Shown piece after piece: positions 21,634 to 34,059 of a stretch of 64,000 nt of DNA. The notes beneath the pieces were generated by a model. That model was not told where the DNA came from and made no database searches. It was given only the letters and a program-made list of their open reading frames with translations. The DNA lies in the NCBI RefSeq assembly GCF_958298935.1, contig NC_084925.1, positions 13,451,001 to 13,515,000 on the forward strand. The letters are read 5' to 3'. Every line of letters begins with the position of its first letter. Position 1 is the first letter of the stretch. The DNA is from Phragmites australis (lineage: Eukaryota; Streptophyta; Magnoliopsida; Poales; Poaceae). The position numbers and the translations under genes were made by a program.

Positions 21634-22555
21634 GTCACCTGTTAATTAGGATAACATTAGTTGAACACCACTTTGAAAAGCAGCGGCGAATTGACAAAAT
21701 ATGGCATGGATGAGGAGCCAATGGTGTTCGTCTTTGATATAGCTGATGCAGGGATAAACAGCAAGGGACTGGAGCTGAGCTATTACCTATCGTCAACGGC
21801 AAGATCGGCTTTTATCCTTCTTCTTCCTCTGTCTTCCTCTGACTTCTATTCTTCTGCTTTGCTTTTCTTCTTCGTGCCTCTGTCTTGCAAGTACGAGATC
21901 AGAGAAAGCTAACGAATATGAGGTCGGCTAAAACTAACAAATATGAGATCATAGAAAGCCTACCAGTTTGCTGCGCGTACGTGTGCTCGCTGAGGCAGAA
22001 TCCAGATGTGGTCTGCGCCTGCGCGTTTGTGTGTGCTCGCCGAGACTCAAACCCGGTAGCATGCATGAAATATTTGGAAAAAGCTTGATCAAGGCGACCT
22101 GATCACGCTCATTTGGAAACCTGGCGTCCTAATCACGTTCATTTGGAAACCCGGCGGCGTGCATGCATTATTTGGAAACCTGGCGCGTTCATTTGGTAAC
22201 CTGCCTCGTTCATTTGGAAACCTGCATTGATGATGATCCATCAAATCTGCTCGTTGATACGGCCAGCCTGAATAAAAAACGCTCCTGACTCATCCGGCTG
22301 GCCTGGCAACATAATATCAAAGTTATAGCTAGTTACATATTATACCATATCTGGATACCACAGTTTTCCCCGTTATTCTTGGGATATATCCTATCTCTAA
22401 GAAAAGGATCCTTAGATGAATAAAATTTACCCATAAGTACTCAAAATATCTCGTAAATAGAGAAGTTTATCTCTAAGAACAGAAAAGAAGTTTCCAGATG
22501 ACGTATAACTCTCCTATATATATATAAGGAGTCTAGGGATCCTATGGGCTATGGA
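21634..22555. other. Low-copy sequence with short interspersed direct repeats
   Basis: Between 22107 and 22230 the phrase GTTCATTTGGAAACCTGGCG or a close variant occurs five or six times at 20-45-bp spacing. The region 21660-21912 is open on the plus strand but not recognised. Confidence 0.5.
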
Positions 22556-24394
22556 TGCCACACCCAGATTTTCAAAAGAATAACTAGATACATTTCACAT
22601 ATATATCAAGATCTATTTTATTATACATGCAGTAATATTATTAGTAATATACAGTTCTATATCGAACAAAAACAATTTTATTGAAATAAATACCAAAGTT
22701 TACAAGACAACGGCAGAAGAATACAAGAGGACTCCTTTGGATCCTCTAGGCACACAACAGGTAATCGACTGGGGGTAAAGCGACTTGGAACGCTCTATCT
22801 CCCATCAACGGTCTTCAGCTTTCTTGATCTCTTTGTAATCTTCTCCAACTGAGCAGCATTTATTATTAAAAATAACAAGTGTGAGTATATATCGTACTCC
22901 GTAAGTATGGAAAAGTATGACATGAGGGTTTAAGACAATAAATGCTTGACTTATGTTTACTGCACTAGGCAATCTTAACCTACAACTCCAACAACAGGCA
23001 TCCTAATTACTAAGTATGAAGATACCACTTAAACAAGAAGAACAGCTCAACGAATATCATCCGACTACCAAGACTCACCAAGTAATTCCATTACTTGGTT
23101 ACCCAACCATCCAAACCAGATCCCTGACCCCAACTAATCAAGAAGTCCAAACTGCCCTTGACCATGAGCACGGCTAATCGATCAGTTTTATACTCTGCAG
23201 AGTTTTCATAGCTTTCCTCACGAGTCATTATCAACTCTTTTGCCGGTACCTTACACACTTCTGAGGTGTGCGCCAAGAGATCACTACAAGACCTTTACAA
23301 AGCTCCCACCAACCCGTAAGTAGTTATTGAGGTTTCACCGCTAATAGTGATTACATCATTACATAAGCCTCCTCTTGTGCTACTCAACCAACCACTGGTG
23401 CCCATAGAGCTAGAGGGGTGGCTAATTAATTGGCCAGACCGTATCCATATAAGCCTCGTAGTTGTGCAGTATAGCCTGGTTACATGTTTAAGAACCGATT
23501 CTTAGGATCCCACATAGGAACAACCATAAACCAAATGTGCATTTCCTGCACATGTGCATTCTCGCACCATCATCACATATTCATCCTGTTAGGATCCCTA
23601 TACCATGTTTCTACTAAAGATTACCATACCCGGTTCATGTTGCATAATCATTAGTCAAGTTTAACTCATAACCCAACCCTGACAGCGACTAGCATATTTA
23701 CCATTCATTTTCTATGACTCATTCAACGGTGACAAGGATAATCATACAAATGCTAGTAAATCCTAATCATAGGTTCCAATTTAGACAAGCATGCATGAAG
23801 GATAAACAACTAACATATAAATCCTAAATAGGTGAAAGATGTTCAAGAACACTTGCCTTCATGATGTTGCTCAGTTATCTCAAACTGTTGCTCCTGGAGA
23901 TCCTCGTACTGCTTCAGAACGTAGTCATCTACTCATAGGAAAAACTGACAAAAGAGAAAACACAATAACTAAGAACAATAAATCAAATGGAGGAATCACA
24001 TCATAAAAAAACTCTATGGTTGGATAGGATTATGAGATTAGACGAATTCATGGTGTGATGCTTGGATTCGAATGAAATTTGCTGAACCAGATTTTGAATA
24101 GATAACATGTATTTGAATTGAGGGGCTAAAACAGAATTAACTATAGAAGGCAAGGGCTAACGTGTAAACATCCTAAACAGGAAAGTAAAGATAAAAATAA
24201 AGGATTTCTAGAGGGGTTGTTTGGGATTCTCACCAAGAGAGAAATTAGAGAGTAGAGCAGAGGAGTTCGGTGTGGAGGAGTCGGCTGGCGGTGGGTTCTC
24301 AGCATCGCCGGTTGGGGAAAGGCATGGGGTTGACGAAGATAGTGCAAACGGGGTCGCTGCATAGCCATGAACTCATTGAAGGCTCAGCTTGACT
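22556..24394 (-). mobile_element. Tekay/Del-type LTR, minus strand, 3' part
   Basis: On the minus strand the sequence ends GGTGTGGCA at 22556, like the GGTGTGACA end of the Tekay LTR at 44459. It shares many phrases with 34060-35700 and with the reverse complement of 43100-44450, such as GCTGCTCAGTTGGAGAAGA, TCCTAACAGGAT and AAGTGTTCTTGAACATCTT. It is interrupted by the solo LTR at 24395 and appears to continue at 27467. No protein is encoded. Confidence 0.65.
24390..24394 (+). repeat. TSD TTGAC (left) of the solo LTR
   Basis: TTGAC directly before the LTR start TGTGATAGC; the same five bases follow the LTR end at 27462-27466. Confidence 0.8.
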
Positions 24395-27300
24395 GTGATA
24401 GCTAAAATGGCTTAAGCATGTCATTAAGAATCATAAGCATCATTTGCATCGTGTTTAATTATTTTGAGAAATTATTAACATGTATTTTCAATTAAACATA
24501 AATTGTGAAAATTAAGATTAAGTGCTGCTTTTTGAAGCAACTCACAATATTGCTATGAAACATAGGGCTGGAAACAATTTTAGAAATTAGTCCATGTTAA
24601 ATGAGGAATATTGGTGAATTTTCTCAAATTTTTGGGAATGATTTGAAGGCATAAAAATTAGCACAATTTAGAAAAGCTTGCATATTTAGAGAATTTTAAT
24701 TGAAAATTGGCTCAGACTATTGGGGTCAAACAAGTTAAAATGGGATTAAGGCCCTCCCCAACCATATTGATGCATTTCCTCATTGTATTGAGGCTTGCAC
24801 CATCATCTTCTTCATCGCCGGTGCCTGTCTCCGCCCCTTCGCCGTTGAGCCACCAACTCCGAGCTCCATATCCTGAATCCAAAGTTCGGTGAGCTCCCTC
24901 GTGCCCTCATATAGCTATAGCGTGCGCGTTTTCCCTTTCGGCCTGTCGCCAGCACTCGTCTCTACGGGAGCAGCTTGTTGTCGCCCATGGCAGCCTGCCG
25001 CCGACCCCGTTCCGACCGGGCCTGCCGGCCGCATATGCCTTGAATGGGATCCCCGTGTCACACTCGAGCTGTTGGTGCCCTCATCCGGGCCATTCAGGCC
25101 GCTGCTCGCCGCCGGTGGAGTCCGGTCGAGCCGTCGGCCGGCTCCGCAGTGTACCCGTGTGGCCTCTAGGTCAATTTTGATCAGGGTCAAAGCGATTAGG
25201 CCTGCTGTCAGCGACCGTGGCTAGCTCAGCCTGGATGCAAAACGGTTTTCGAGACTTTTTAATTTGTATATTCCAGAAAATGTGAAATAGAGTTGTTTTT
25301 TCATTATTTAATCGGCTGAACCTCGTAAAATGCATAGAAAATTGTATATAGCTCCAAAAATCATGAAACCAATTTTGTTAGGATTATATAATCATTATCT
25401 ACATTTTAAAAATACTAGGAGCTATTAAATATGTATTTGAATTACATGAGTTAATAAAATAAGTTTGAGCTCCATTAATCCATAACCAATTTTTGGTGGC
25501 TCCAAAATTGATGAAATCAATTTTGTAAATCTTATTAATTGATTCCCTGCTCATTACAAATAATCACCCTCATGTTAAGTATGAATTAATCTTCTAATTA
25601 AGTCTAAGATTTGTGTTAAGATTAATTAATCCAGGAAATAATTAAATGCTCAACAGTAATCCAAATTAGGAAATCTTTGATGCTTTAAGCTCAGGTCATG
25701 ATGCATTGCATCTCCACTATTGCATTACGTTGTGGAGCATCCGTTATTGCACATCATTCATGCTCATCATTGCATGCATTCTTCACTAGTGAACAAAGAC
25801 CCAGAGCGTGACGCGAGTGTGATTGAGTGCGACACCGAGGCGCACCACTTCTGCGAGTTCTATTCGGGAAGTATCGGGCAAACCCCAGAGCAGCAAGGCA
25901 AGCATCTAAGCATATTTCACCCTCTGTTCAAATTAAATGGAGTCTAAAATTGATAAATTATGCTTTATATATGTTTGCATGTGTTGAGTCCAGTGTCGGG
26001 TTGATATGGGTAGAACCTATGGTGATGTCTTATCTCTACCTTGACTTATTGATGAATCCTTATCCTTGTAGCCTTGATGATATAGTTGGTGTCTAGATTT
26101 AAGGGTTATTCGAAATGCTTAGCAATGCTTAGGTCCTCGGTAGAAGTCGAGCGACGGTGCTGCCGTTGTTCGCGAGCCAAGGGCTTACTCACTGTTCACA
26201 GATACAAAGATGAGGTTGAGATGGATGATTGAGATGTGAGATTGAGGCAAGATGTGGGTAGTGTTAGGGGTATCTTTTGCCCAGGAGGAGTCCTCTGGGT
26301 AGTTCGAGAGAGGAGCTCGGATGCCATAGACAGCTTGCATTATTTAAGATCGTCCGTCGGTACAGTTGGCTCTAGCACTTTTCGTACTGACCACATGCTG
26401 ATCTAATGGTAAGGTAAGCCGATTATCATATGCTGTACCGAGACTTGCCTTGCGTCTCTATTATGCGTAAGAGAAAAAGAAAAGGAGAAGCGAGGTGGCA
26501 GGGAGCCAGAGGTGTTCGGGACACACTCGCAGTAACCCCGGTGCCATAGGGGCATTGCAAGTGGGTGGTTTCAGGTATGAGAAAGGTTGACACGAGTACC
26601 CCCTTGTGTGTACTTTCACAAGTAGCACAAACCAAATGGTCCTCGAGTCGTGTGGGTAAAGTTGTACCCCCTGTAGGGTGTAAGAACAATTCAAATTACC
26701 GCGCTCTCGGTCATGAGAATGCTATTGTTTCATTTGTCTCAGTCGTAGAGTTGACGAATGTGGGACAAGGTTATGGTATGACGGAAATGGTTGGTGGATA
26801 TTGTTGATGAGATGGTTCGTTTCACATATGTTTATGTTGGATCTTTTTACTCTATGTTCATGTTGGTTAAGTGTAGGTGCTCACACATATGTGTCTACGT
26901 TGCTTACCGCATATGTTTTATTTAACCTTGTGGCCTATTCTTGCCAACAGCTCAATGCATAATCCTTGGAGTCGAGCTATGTATGTGTGCTCTTTATGGA
27001 TTAAGTCTTGTGAGTACCTTCGTACTCATGCCTATGCTTTCAAGTTCTGCTGGTGAGGGTGAGACGGTGTTTGGCTACTTTGTGCCCATCGACGCAGGTG
27101 GTGGGCAAGAGTGGTGCATCCTACTCTGGTGAGGTGTAGCTTTTGGGGTGGAGCCTAAGGGCATATGACTCCATTATCCTTTTATTGTTGTTAAGGTTTT
27201 AATCTTTCACTGTGTTGTTTCTCTTTGTGTAAACTGATGCAAATGGTTGCATGCTTAAGAACTTGTAATATAACTTTAATTACTCTCTCTTTCTTAAGCT

Positions 27301-27461
27301 ATGTTGTGATGTACATGTTGGAAAGGCATGTGTTCCGATCTTGGGCACAAAACACGTGCTGGGACTACCGGGATGGTACTGTGGTTAATCATTGAGGTTG
27401 TATTTATGATTAATGATCCTTGTGATGATTAATTAGAATACTGTTTGGACGGTTCCTCACA
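24395..27461 (+). mobile_element. Solo LTR of 3067 bp (Tekay/Del-like family), plus strand
   Basis: Starts TGTGATAGC and ends CCTCACA, with TTGAC duplicated on both sides and no internal domain, so it is a solo LTR left by recombination between two LTRs. The last 480 bp match the reverse complement of 63390-63880, showing a second copy at the right edge. The frames inside (for example in the GC-rich part 24780-25224) are non-coding LTR sequence. Confidence 0.85.
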
Positions 27462-27466
27462 TTGAC

Positions 27467-29811
27467 CCGGGGTACAGAAGGACACACACCAATGAGCTGA
27501 AGGCAGCGAAGTGCACGATTAGATGGTGACGGTGACTACTGATGTTAACATTGGGTAACAATGGTGTTTTAATAAATCAAGGAGAGCACGGGTGTAGAAC
27601 GCAAGAAGACAAGCTCAGTTTTATGGTTGGTCTTGTCAGAGAAATTCAGAGGTAGCGGCAAAATAGAGATGAACATTCTCAGCTTCGATGGTGGCCGCAA
27701 ACAGACATAGCAAAGAAGACCCGCGTGTTCCTGGAGATTGGCTTAGAACTTTGAGAAACCAACTGAATATAAATGTTCATATTTCTTAGTAACACAATGA
27801 TATCACATAGGTTTGGACAGAACATCTCCTGAGAAGGAGATCAGTCAGCGGAGATGAGATAGATGACGGATGCGGCATGCTACGGTTGGCAACTATGTTC
27901 CGACTGCCTTGCTATATGAATGGAGAAGTAGCCCTAGGGAAATATAGAGGGCTTTATGGGACACACCATGACATGATTGATGCACCCATACGGTTGCTAG
28001 ATCAATGGGGAATGTGGACTAAACCCGTAGTGCACGTGCAGAACTCATCCGGACAGGGGCAATGGCAACATCGACGTGGATTCCGGTGGTGTTGGGACTC
28101 TAATAACTTACCTAGTTGGTGAGGGCATGGGGAACATCTAGGGGCACATTCTGGTAAAAGGGCACAATGATTTGACCTTTGATCAGCTAGAGAATGCCGA
28201 TGCCATTCGTGACGGTGTTCCTGTCCATGATGGCAAAGACCGTGGTGGCGCAACAATGTATCCGTGGGGATGGGGGTTTGGCTAGGGATCACATGAGATG
28301 ACAACATAGGGGAAAGGAGGAGGGGAAGGGGCTGGTCCTCACCTTGCTGCAATGGTCGGGGAAGTGGTCATCGGGGTGCCGAATGGAGCATTAGCGATAA
28401 CTACGGTGTTGGAGGTTCAGCTCGTGTTCCTATTGCATCGTTGCCGACCCAAGCGAGCCCTCCTATGGTCGCATAGAAGAGGCCATGGGACATACCATGA
28501 CATGGATGGTGTGGTTGGATCTACACTAAATCAATGGGAACGCTGATGGATTCTTCAATTTGCGCTTTGGACGCAAGCAGACGCAGAGCAGCGCAGATGA
28601 TGACGTAGATCCTGGTGTCATCTATCCTCCTCTGGGAAAAGTGTCTTGGAAAATGGTGGGGGAAAATCTGTGGCACATCATGGCAAAAGATCAAGGTATT
28701 TGGATGGACGCATCGCCGGGAACGCGGATGCCAGCGAGTGATGACATGACTGTCGGCGATGGTGAACAACACCTGGCAGGTCAGCGGAGGCCACTAGGGT
28801 TTGGAGGAGTGTGGAAGTGAGGCAGGGGAGGGTGTTCGAGTCCATTTATAGGGCTAAGCGTGGCTAGCCATGAAGTGGGGAGAGGAAACGGCCGGAGTTG
28901 GAAGACGAAATGAACGGGTGGAAGATGGAATAGATAGCTTAGTTTCTAGGATGATATCTTCACCGTATGGACTCCAAACTTAACATTTTCTGACTCTACC
29001 TTGTAGTACTCAAAAATATATACAACTTTCATATTCATTAGAACTTCTAAAAATACCATCTTGATTTCAAAAAATGCATCACAAGATAAATTGTTTGAAT
29101 TTAGCCTTATCTACGTATCATTGATCTCGGGGGGAATAACTCCTAGATCCATTATCCAAATGCAAATTTCCACAGGTGCAAATCCAAGCTCATGACAGGA
29201 CCTACAATTTTGGTATTGTCAAGATTTGCATTTGAGTCCATCTTGAATACCGAAACTATATGGGAAGATGAGGCTGAGAAATGGCACCAACTGGGCACTA
29301 CTGACTGTGCTGACAAATAAGCTAAATGGGTGATGTGGTGGCCACATGGATAGAGAGAGGAGAACGGAATCAGTGCTAGTGGCTCAGGTTCATGGCGGAG
29401 CATCTTTGGAAGGAGAAGGAAGGCACGACTTCAATGGCCAATAGGGCCATTAGAGTGGCGGTTTCCAGTCTAAATTGCTAGAAATTGAAAGAGTATGGAG
29501 TGACCATCGATTTTTCTTACTTGATGGATGTTAAAGTGTTTTGATTGTGCACTTATTCAAGCTTAGTTGGTTGGCCAAACATGAACAAAAAGAATAGAGA
29601 GGAATTGGAGCTACATGCTAGAGAGAAAAACAATGAGGAAAGACAGTGCATATTGGGTTAGATCAAAAGGACCTTAGATGAGATTATCCATAGAAATTTT
29701 TTTGGATGATATAGAGAAAAAAGAGCAAGGATTTATCCAACCTTGAAATTCCTTAACCTATTCCACTATTTGATAAATACATTTTTCAACAAGGTTGACT
29801 GTGATACTACA
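27467..29811 (-). mobile_element. Tekay/Del-type LTR, minus strand, 5' part
   Basis: Continues the LTR interrupted by the solo LTR. A TATA box lies at 28850-28843 (minus strand, CCCTATAAATGG), followed by a CT-rich leader (CACTTCCACACTCC), as in LTR promoters. The proposed LTR start is TGTAGTATCAC at 29811, similar in position and form to TGTAACATCC of the Tekay copy at 41517. No matching target duplication was found. A phrase with ACCATGACATG...TCAATGGG.A occurs twice (27957 and 28487). Confidence 0.45.
28843..28850 (-). promoter_or_regulatory. TATA box of the minus-strand LTR
   Basis: TATAAATG in GCCCTATAAATGGACTCG on the minus strand, upstream of a CT-rich leader. Confidence 0.5.
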
Positions 29812-30096
29812 ACTATTATACTATGCATATTAGCTACTTGATCTACGGACTGATACGGGAGGAACAGGAGATCTCGGGTTGGGGACTTACTTACTTTTCT
29901 AAAAACTACGTCGTGATAGACTGGTTCGTGTCCTTAGGATAGTTTGGCTGTAGGACATGACCTTAGGATAAACTGGTTCGTGCCTACTTACGTTTCTAAA
30001 AACTACGTCGTGAAAACTCTTCGGTGCTTACCTTTTGCATTTCCGCTTTTGAAACCTCTTTTATGCTGGTTCTAAGATGTTCCCTTTTCTGGACAG
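29812..30096 (+). other. Leader of the gypsy internal region
   Basis: Holds a direct repeat: TTTCTAAAAACTACGTCGTGA occurs at about 29899 and 29995, each near CTGGTTCGTG. No primer-binding site is visible next to the LTR, so the element's own 5' LTR is not here. Confidence 0.5.
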
Positions 30097-31128
30097 ATGG
30101 AGAACGAGGACTGGAACACAATACTTTATCTGCGAGTGAAGGTTTTTCCCAAGTTACTGTGGGAAGCTTGTTGTCTGGGGTATAACCAACGCCCTGAGTA
30201 CACTGGGTGTGAGTACGACAAGAATGGTTCCCATAAGTGCTAGGTTCTTCTACATATCTTTGACTGCCCGAGGCACCCTAGTTGGCGACTATGGCACGTC
30301 AACACCACTGGAGTACAATACCCTGACACATAACAGTTGATGGCCTATGAAGCACTTCAACACCTGTGCAGGAGACATGTCAGAGAGATGGCACACACAC
30401 CCATGAGGCACTTTCCAACTGCCGCTGGCCAGCGAGCCACTTGGTGTGCACACCTAACTACCATGGAGGATGCAGGACAGGAGGAAGAGGAGGACGACAC
30501 CACCATTGCCGTCACAACACAATATCTCCACGCCTTAGAACACATGCACAATGAGGCTATTAGCTATTCCAGGCTAGTCATCAGAGGGCAGAGGAGTCAG
30601 AGACACGAGATAGAGCTCTCTGTGTGATGCTGGATCAGATCAGAGTCCAGGCCATAGCCGTTGAAGACACCGCTGTAAGGAACCACGAAGGATGGCAGAG
30701 GGCGGTAAGGGTGCATCACAGGGATCTTAATGGATAGAATGCCATGAATGGATCCCGAGTCATAATAAATGCCAGGAAGTACCTTCACGCTACCCGCGAG
30801 TCGCACCTAGCATTTTGTACCTCTCCTACTAGCACATATAGAAGCAACTATAGCAGACAACAGGATTGCCCCCTCTCCAGTTCCAGTAGCTAGTGGAGGA
30901 TTAGTGCCTACCGAGCCGATCGAGGATGGAGATATGGTGATACCCACTGATAACTCTAAGGAGGAGGAGGACCCTAGCGAGCGTGAGCTCATTAGTGACC
31001 ATGAGGACGATGACCACAACACTGACAGGATCTCTGACCCCGTTTCTACCTCGACACCAGCAAGGACTCTCTCACCTGTTGAGTCAATGGCTGATAACAT
31101 TGCTGATAGGTCCGCAGACGATGATTGA
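30097..31128 (+). pseudogene. Extra ORF upstream of gag in a grass Ty3/gypsy element
   Basis: From ATG 30097 the frame reads MENEDWNTILYLRVKVFP ... EYTGCEYD, then RHPSWRLWHVNTTG.QYPDT, AYEALQHLCRRH and TPMRHFP. It resembles the extra protein found ahead of gag in some grass gypsy elements (W...LYMR.RLFP ... A...LR.LC ... TP.RFFP). A helical part and a very acidic tail (SKEEEDPSERELISDHEDDDHN, ending at 31126-31128) follow. TAG at 30238, TAA at 30331 and TGA at 30625 break the frame, and the 30630-30740 part reads on in another frame. Its function is unknown; it may act with gag in particle assembly. Confidence 0.6.
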
Positions 31129-31434
31129 GGACGATGCGTCATGGTGAGTTAGTAATAGGAGTAGGTTCTTTAGTAACTTTTGTTGTAGATAACCCTGTAG
31201 TCTAATGCTCTGTGAGCATGCTTTTATCGTTTGCAGACCAAGAATTTTGTACTAACAACTTAGAGAGATGATCTAGGTTTGTTTAATACATGTTGCTTGT
31301 GCTTATGTGTGGTGTTGCTTCTTATTGACTCTTAATTGAATAATTGACTAGGATTGTCCTTGATTCTATCTTACTGGTCCTCATCTTATAATTTTATCTC
31401 AGCTCTTGCTTCCTCTCTTATCTATAGAGAACAG

Positions 31435-32330
31435 ATGGAATCATCTAGGCAGTCGTCTTGTCTTTGGCAACAATACCAGCTTGTAGCTGTCAATATAGCC
31501 CTCGAGATGGGATTTGAAGTAGGAAGTACAATAGGATCCCGAGGAAGGGTCTCTATGGGTCAAGGTAGAAGAAGAGGTAGGGTCGCCGACTCTCAGCCTA
31601 GCCAGGAGGTCCACCAGAGCCATCACAACAGTCAAGGAGCCCCACTTGCCCCACCACTGGAGAATGACTAGTGGTGATGATGGCCAAGCAAACCCGCCTA
31701 CTAGAGGCCATATCACAAGTAGGAAACAACAACTGAGGTTATGGACCTCAGAACAAGATGTCAGAGTTCATGAGAATCAAACCTCCAACTTTTGACAGTA
31801 CCGAAGACCCCTTAGAGGCTGATGACTAGCTTAGGGTCATCACCAGAAAGCTCAAAGTCATCAACTATGAGAGTAAAGAAAGTTCGAATCTAGCAGCCCA
31901 TCAACTTACTGGATCAACAACAGAATGGTGGGAGAACTACTGCGAAGCATCAGTGGATGCATATGCCATCGCCCGGGAGGAATTCTGTGAAGAATTTCAG
32001 AAGTGCCATGTGTCAGAAGGGACCATGGAAATGAAGGGTGACAAATTTCGTAGCCTAAAGGAAAGATCAATGATAGTAAACCAGTACATCCGGAAGTTCA
32101 TCTGTTTTTCTCTCTATGCCCCGGAAGACTTGTCAATAGACAAGATGAAGCAGGACCGTATTAGGAAAGGACTACAACATAACTTGTATGTTCATCTCAT
32201 ACCTGTCATCTATCCTGACTTCCATACTCTGATGAATAGGACCATCCTTCTAGAAGAAGCACGTGCGCCCATAGAGGCAGAAAGGAAGAGAAAGTTGTCT
32301 GACCAAACACAATAGAGCAGTAGATCACAA
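31435..32330 (+). pseudogene. Ty3/gypsy gag (capsid), decayed
   Basis: MESSRQSSC at 31435 opens a basic, Gln/Gly/Arg-rich N-terminus. After 31671 the reading changes frame. The capsid core reads MRIKPPTFDSTEDPLEADD, LTGSTTEWWENYCEA (about 31900-31950), EEFCEEFQKCHVSEG and MKGDKFRSLKERS, the retrotransposon gag domain of Tekay/CRM-like chromoviruses, then LYAPEDLSIDKMKQDR and RKGLQ. Stops include TAG near 31828 and the terminal TAG at 32313. Gag would form the virus-like particle. Confidence 0.8.
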
Positions 32331-32479
32331 GGGACAGGATTCAACCAGTGCCAGAAAGCCCAATGCTGGTGACAACAGACTATGCAATATCGAACTCCAG
32401 GATCCACATCCCGCACAGTAGCATCAGCTTCTAGCAGTTTCAACATAGGACAGTCTCAACAGAGTAGTGCCCAGACTCT

Positions 32480-32560
32480 AGAAAATACCTAGAGGGCATG
32501 CTTCATTTACCATCAGACAGGCCACTACATGAGGAACTACCCTAATGCCAACCAGAGCAA
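32480..32560 (+). pseudogene. Gag zinc knuckle with two cysteines lost
   Basis: CFIYHQTGHYMRNYP stands where the family has CxxCxxxGHxxxxCP. The second and the last Cys are Tyr, so zinc could not be held. It follows gag in the expected order. Confidence 0.75.
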
Positions 32561-32657
32561 TTCTCCAACTCATTCAGCCCCTAAAGCTCTAGCAGCAGGA
32601 GCAGGACAAGGAGGGAATTAGTTAGCTGGACAATCACAAAGTTTTGGACGAGGCCAC

Positions 32658-34058
32658 ATGAACCACATTGATGCGCAAAAGGCCCAAGAAGCATCAGAAG
32701 TAATACTAGATGTGTTCCTCGTCAACTCAACCCTTGCAACAGTCTTATTTGATTCTGGAGCTTCACATTTGTTTGTTTCTTCAAAGTTTGCTGCATTTCA
32801 TAAGTTGCCAATTGTGATTCTTAAGAATCCTAAGCTAATTGAATTCCTTGTGGGAAGTGTCTTACGTCATCTAGGATGCCCTCGGGTTAAACTCCATTTA
32901 AGTGGGGTAGGATTCCTAGTAAACCTAGTTATTCTGAATTCCAATGGAATGGATTAGTTAACTAAGCATGAAGACAATATAGCTTGTGCTAGTAGTAGAG
33001 TTACCCTGGTCAATCATAATGGAATCAAAGTAGAGTTTGAGCCTAAAGAACCCAAATCTGACCCAATGATATGCAACTTAACTACCCAGTCAATAGAGGA
33101 TGTGCCAGTAATATGTGAATACCCTGATGTATTCCCAGAAGAATTACCGAGTATGCCACCAGACCGTGACATTGAGTTTGTTCTTGAACAACCCCGATTG
33201 CCAAGAGACCATATAGAATGGTAGTCAATGAATTGGAGATGCTAAAGGAGTAGATTAGAGAATTGCAAGCAAGTGGTTTCATCAGACCAAGTTCTGCACC
33301 CTGGAGATCACCAATTCCGTTTGTAGAGAAAAAAGATGGGAGTTTACCGTTCTTTGAATGAGGTGAGCATCAAGAACAAGTACCCACTACCCCAAATTGA
33401 TGATCTGTTTGATCAGTTAAGAGGATCCAAGTACTTCTCTAAGATAGATTTGAGATCTAGATACTACCAATTAAAGATCAGGAAAAGTGACATCCAGAAG
33501 ACCGTCTTTCTAATAAGGTATGGATTGTATGATTTTACAATTATGTCATTTTGATTGACAAATGCCCCAGCATACTTTATAAATCTAATGAACAAGGTGT
33601 TCATGGAAGAACTGGACCGATTTGTGATAGTATTTATTGATAATATTCTCATCTACTCAAGGAATGCCGAAGAAAATGAACAACATCTGAGGGTGGTTAT
33701 GAAAAGGCTGAGAGCACACCAGCTCTACGCCAAATTAAGCAAATGTGAGTTTTGGCTTCAAGAAGTGGTATTTCTTGGACATGTCCTCACAGTAGAAGGA
33801 GTATCGGTGGACCCTTCGAAAGTTGAAGTAGTGGTTGAGTGGATTCAGCTAATCAATATCTTAGAAATCAGAAGCTTCCTTGGATTGGCATGTTATTACT
33901 GCAAGTTTATTGAGGGATTTTCAAAGTTAGCTAAGCTAATGACCAAGCTTCTTCAAAAAGATACCAAGTTTGAATGGGATGAAGCCAGTGAAGAGAGTTT
34001 CCAAGAGCTCAAGAAGAGGTTGACTACAACCCCAATGTTAAAGTTGTCAGATATCTAG
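32658..34058 (+). pseudogene. Ty3/gypsy protease and partial reverse transcriptase
   Basis: The aspartic protease motif VLFDSGASHLFVS lies at 32742-32780. EYPDVFPEELPSMPPDRDIEF (33118-33180) opens the reverse transcriptase region. [33 protein letters not shown] (33430-33480), TNAPAYFINLMN and VFIDNILIYS (33630-33660) follow in order. The active-site box is FIDN instead of FIDD, a lost catalytic Asp. The frame is broken by stops at 32956, near 33220 and at 33552. Coding stops at ...MLKLSDI near 34058, where an unrelated LTR fragment begins, so RNase H and integrase are missing. Confidence 0.85.
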
Positions 34059-34059
34059 A

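Noticed and set aside
24780..25224. Gene in the GC-rich part of the solo LTR
   Set aside because: The sequence is transcribed LTR leader; frames on both strands carry no domain.
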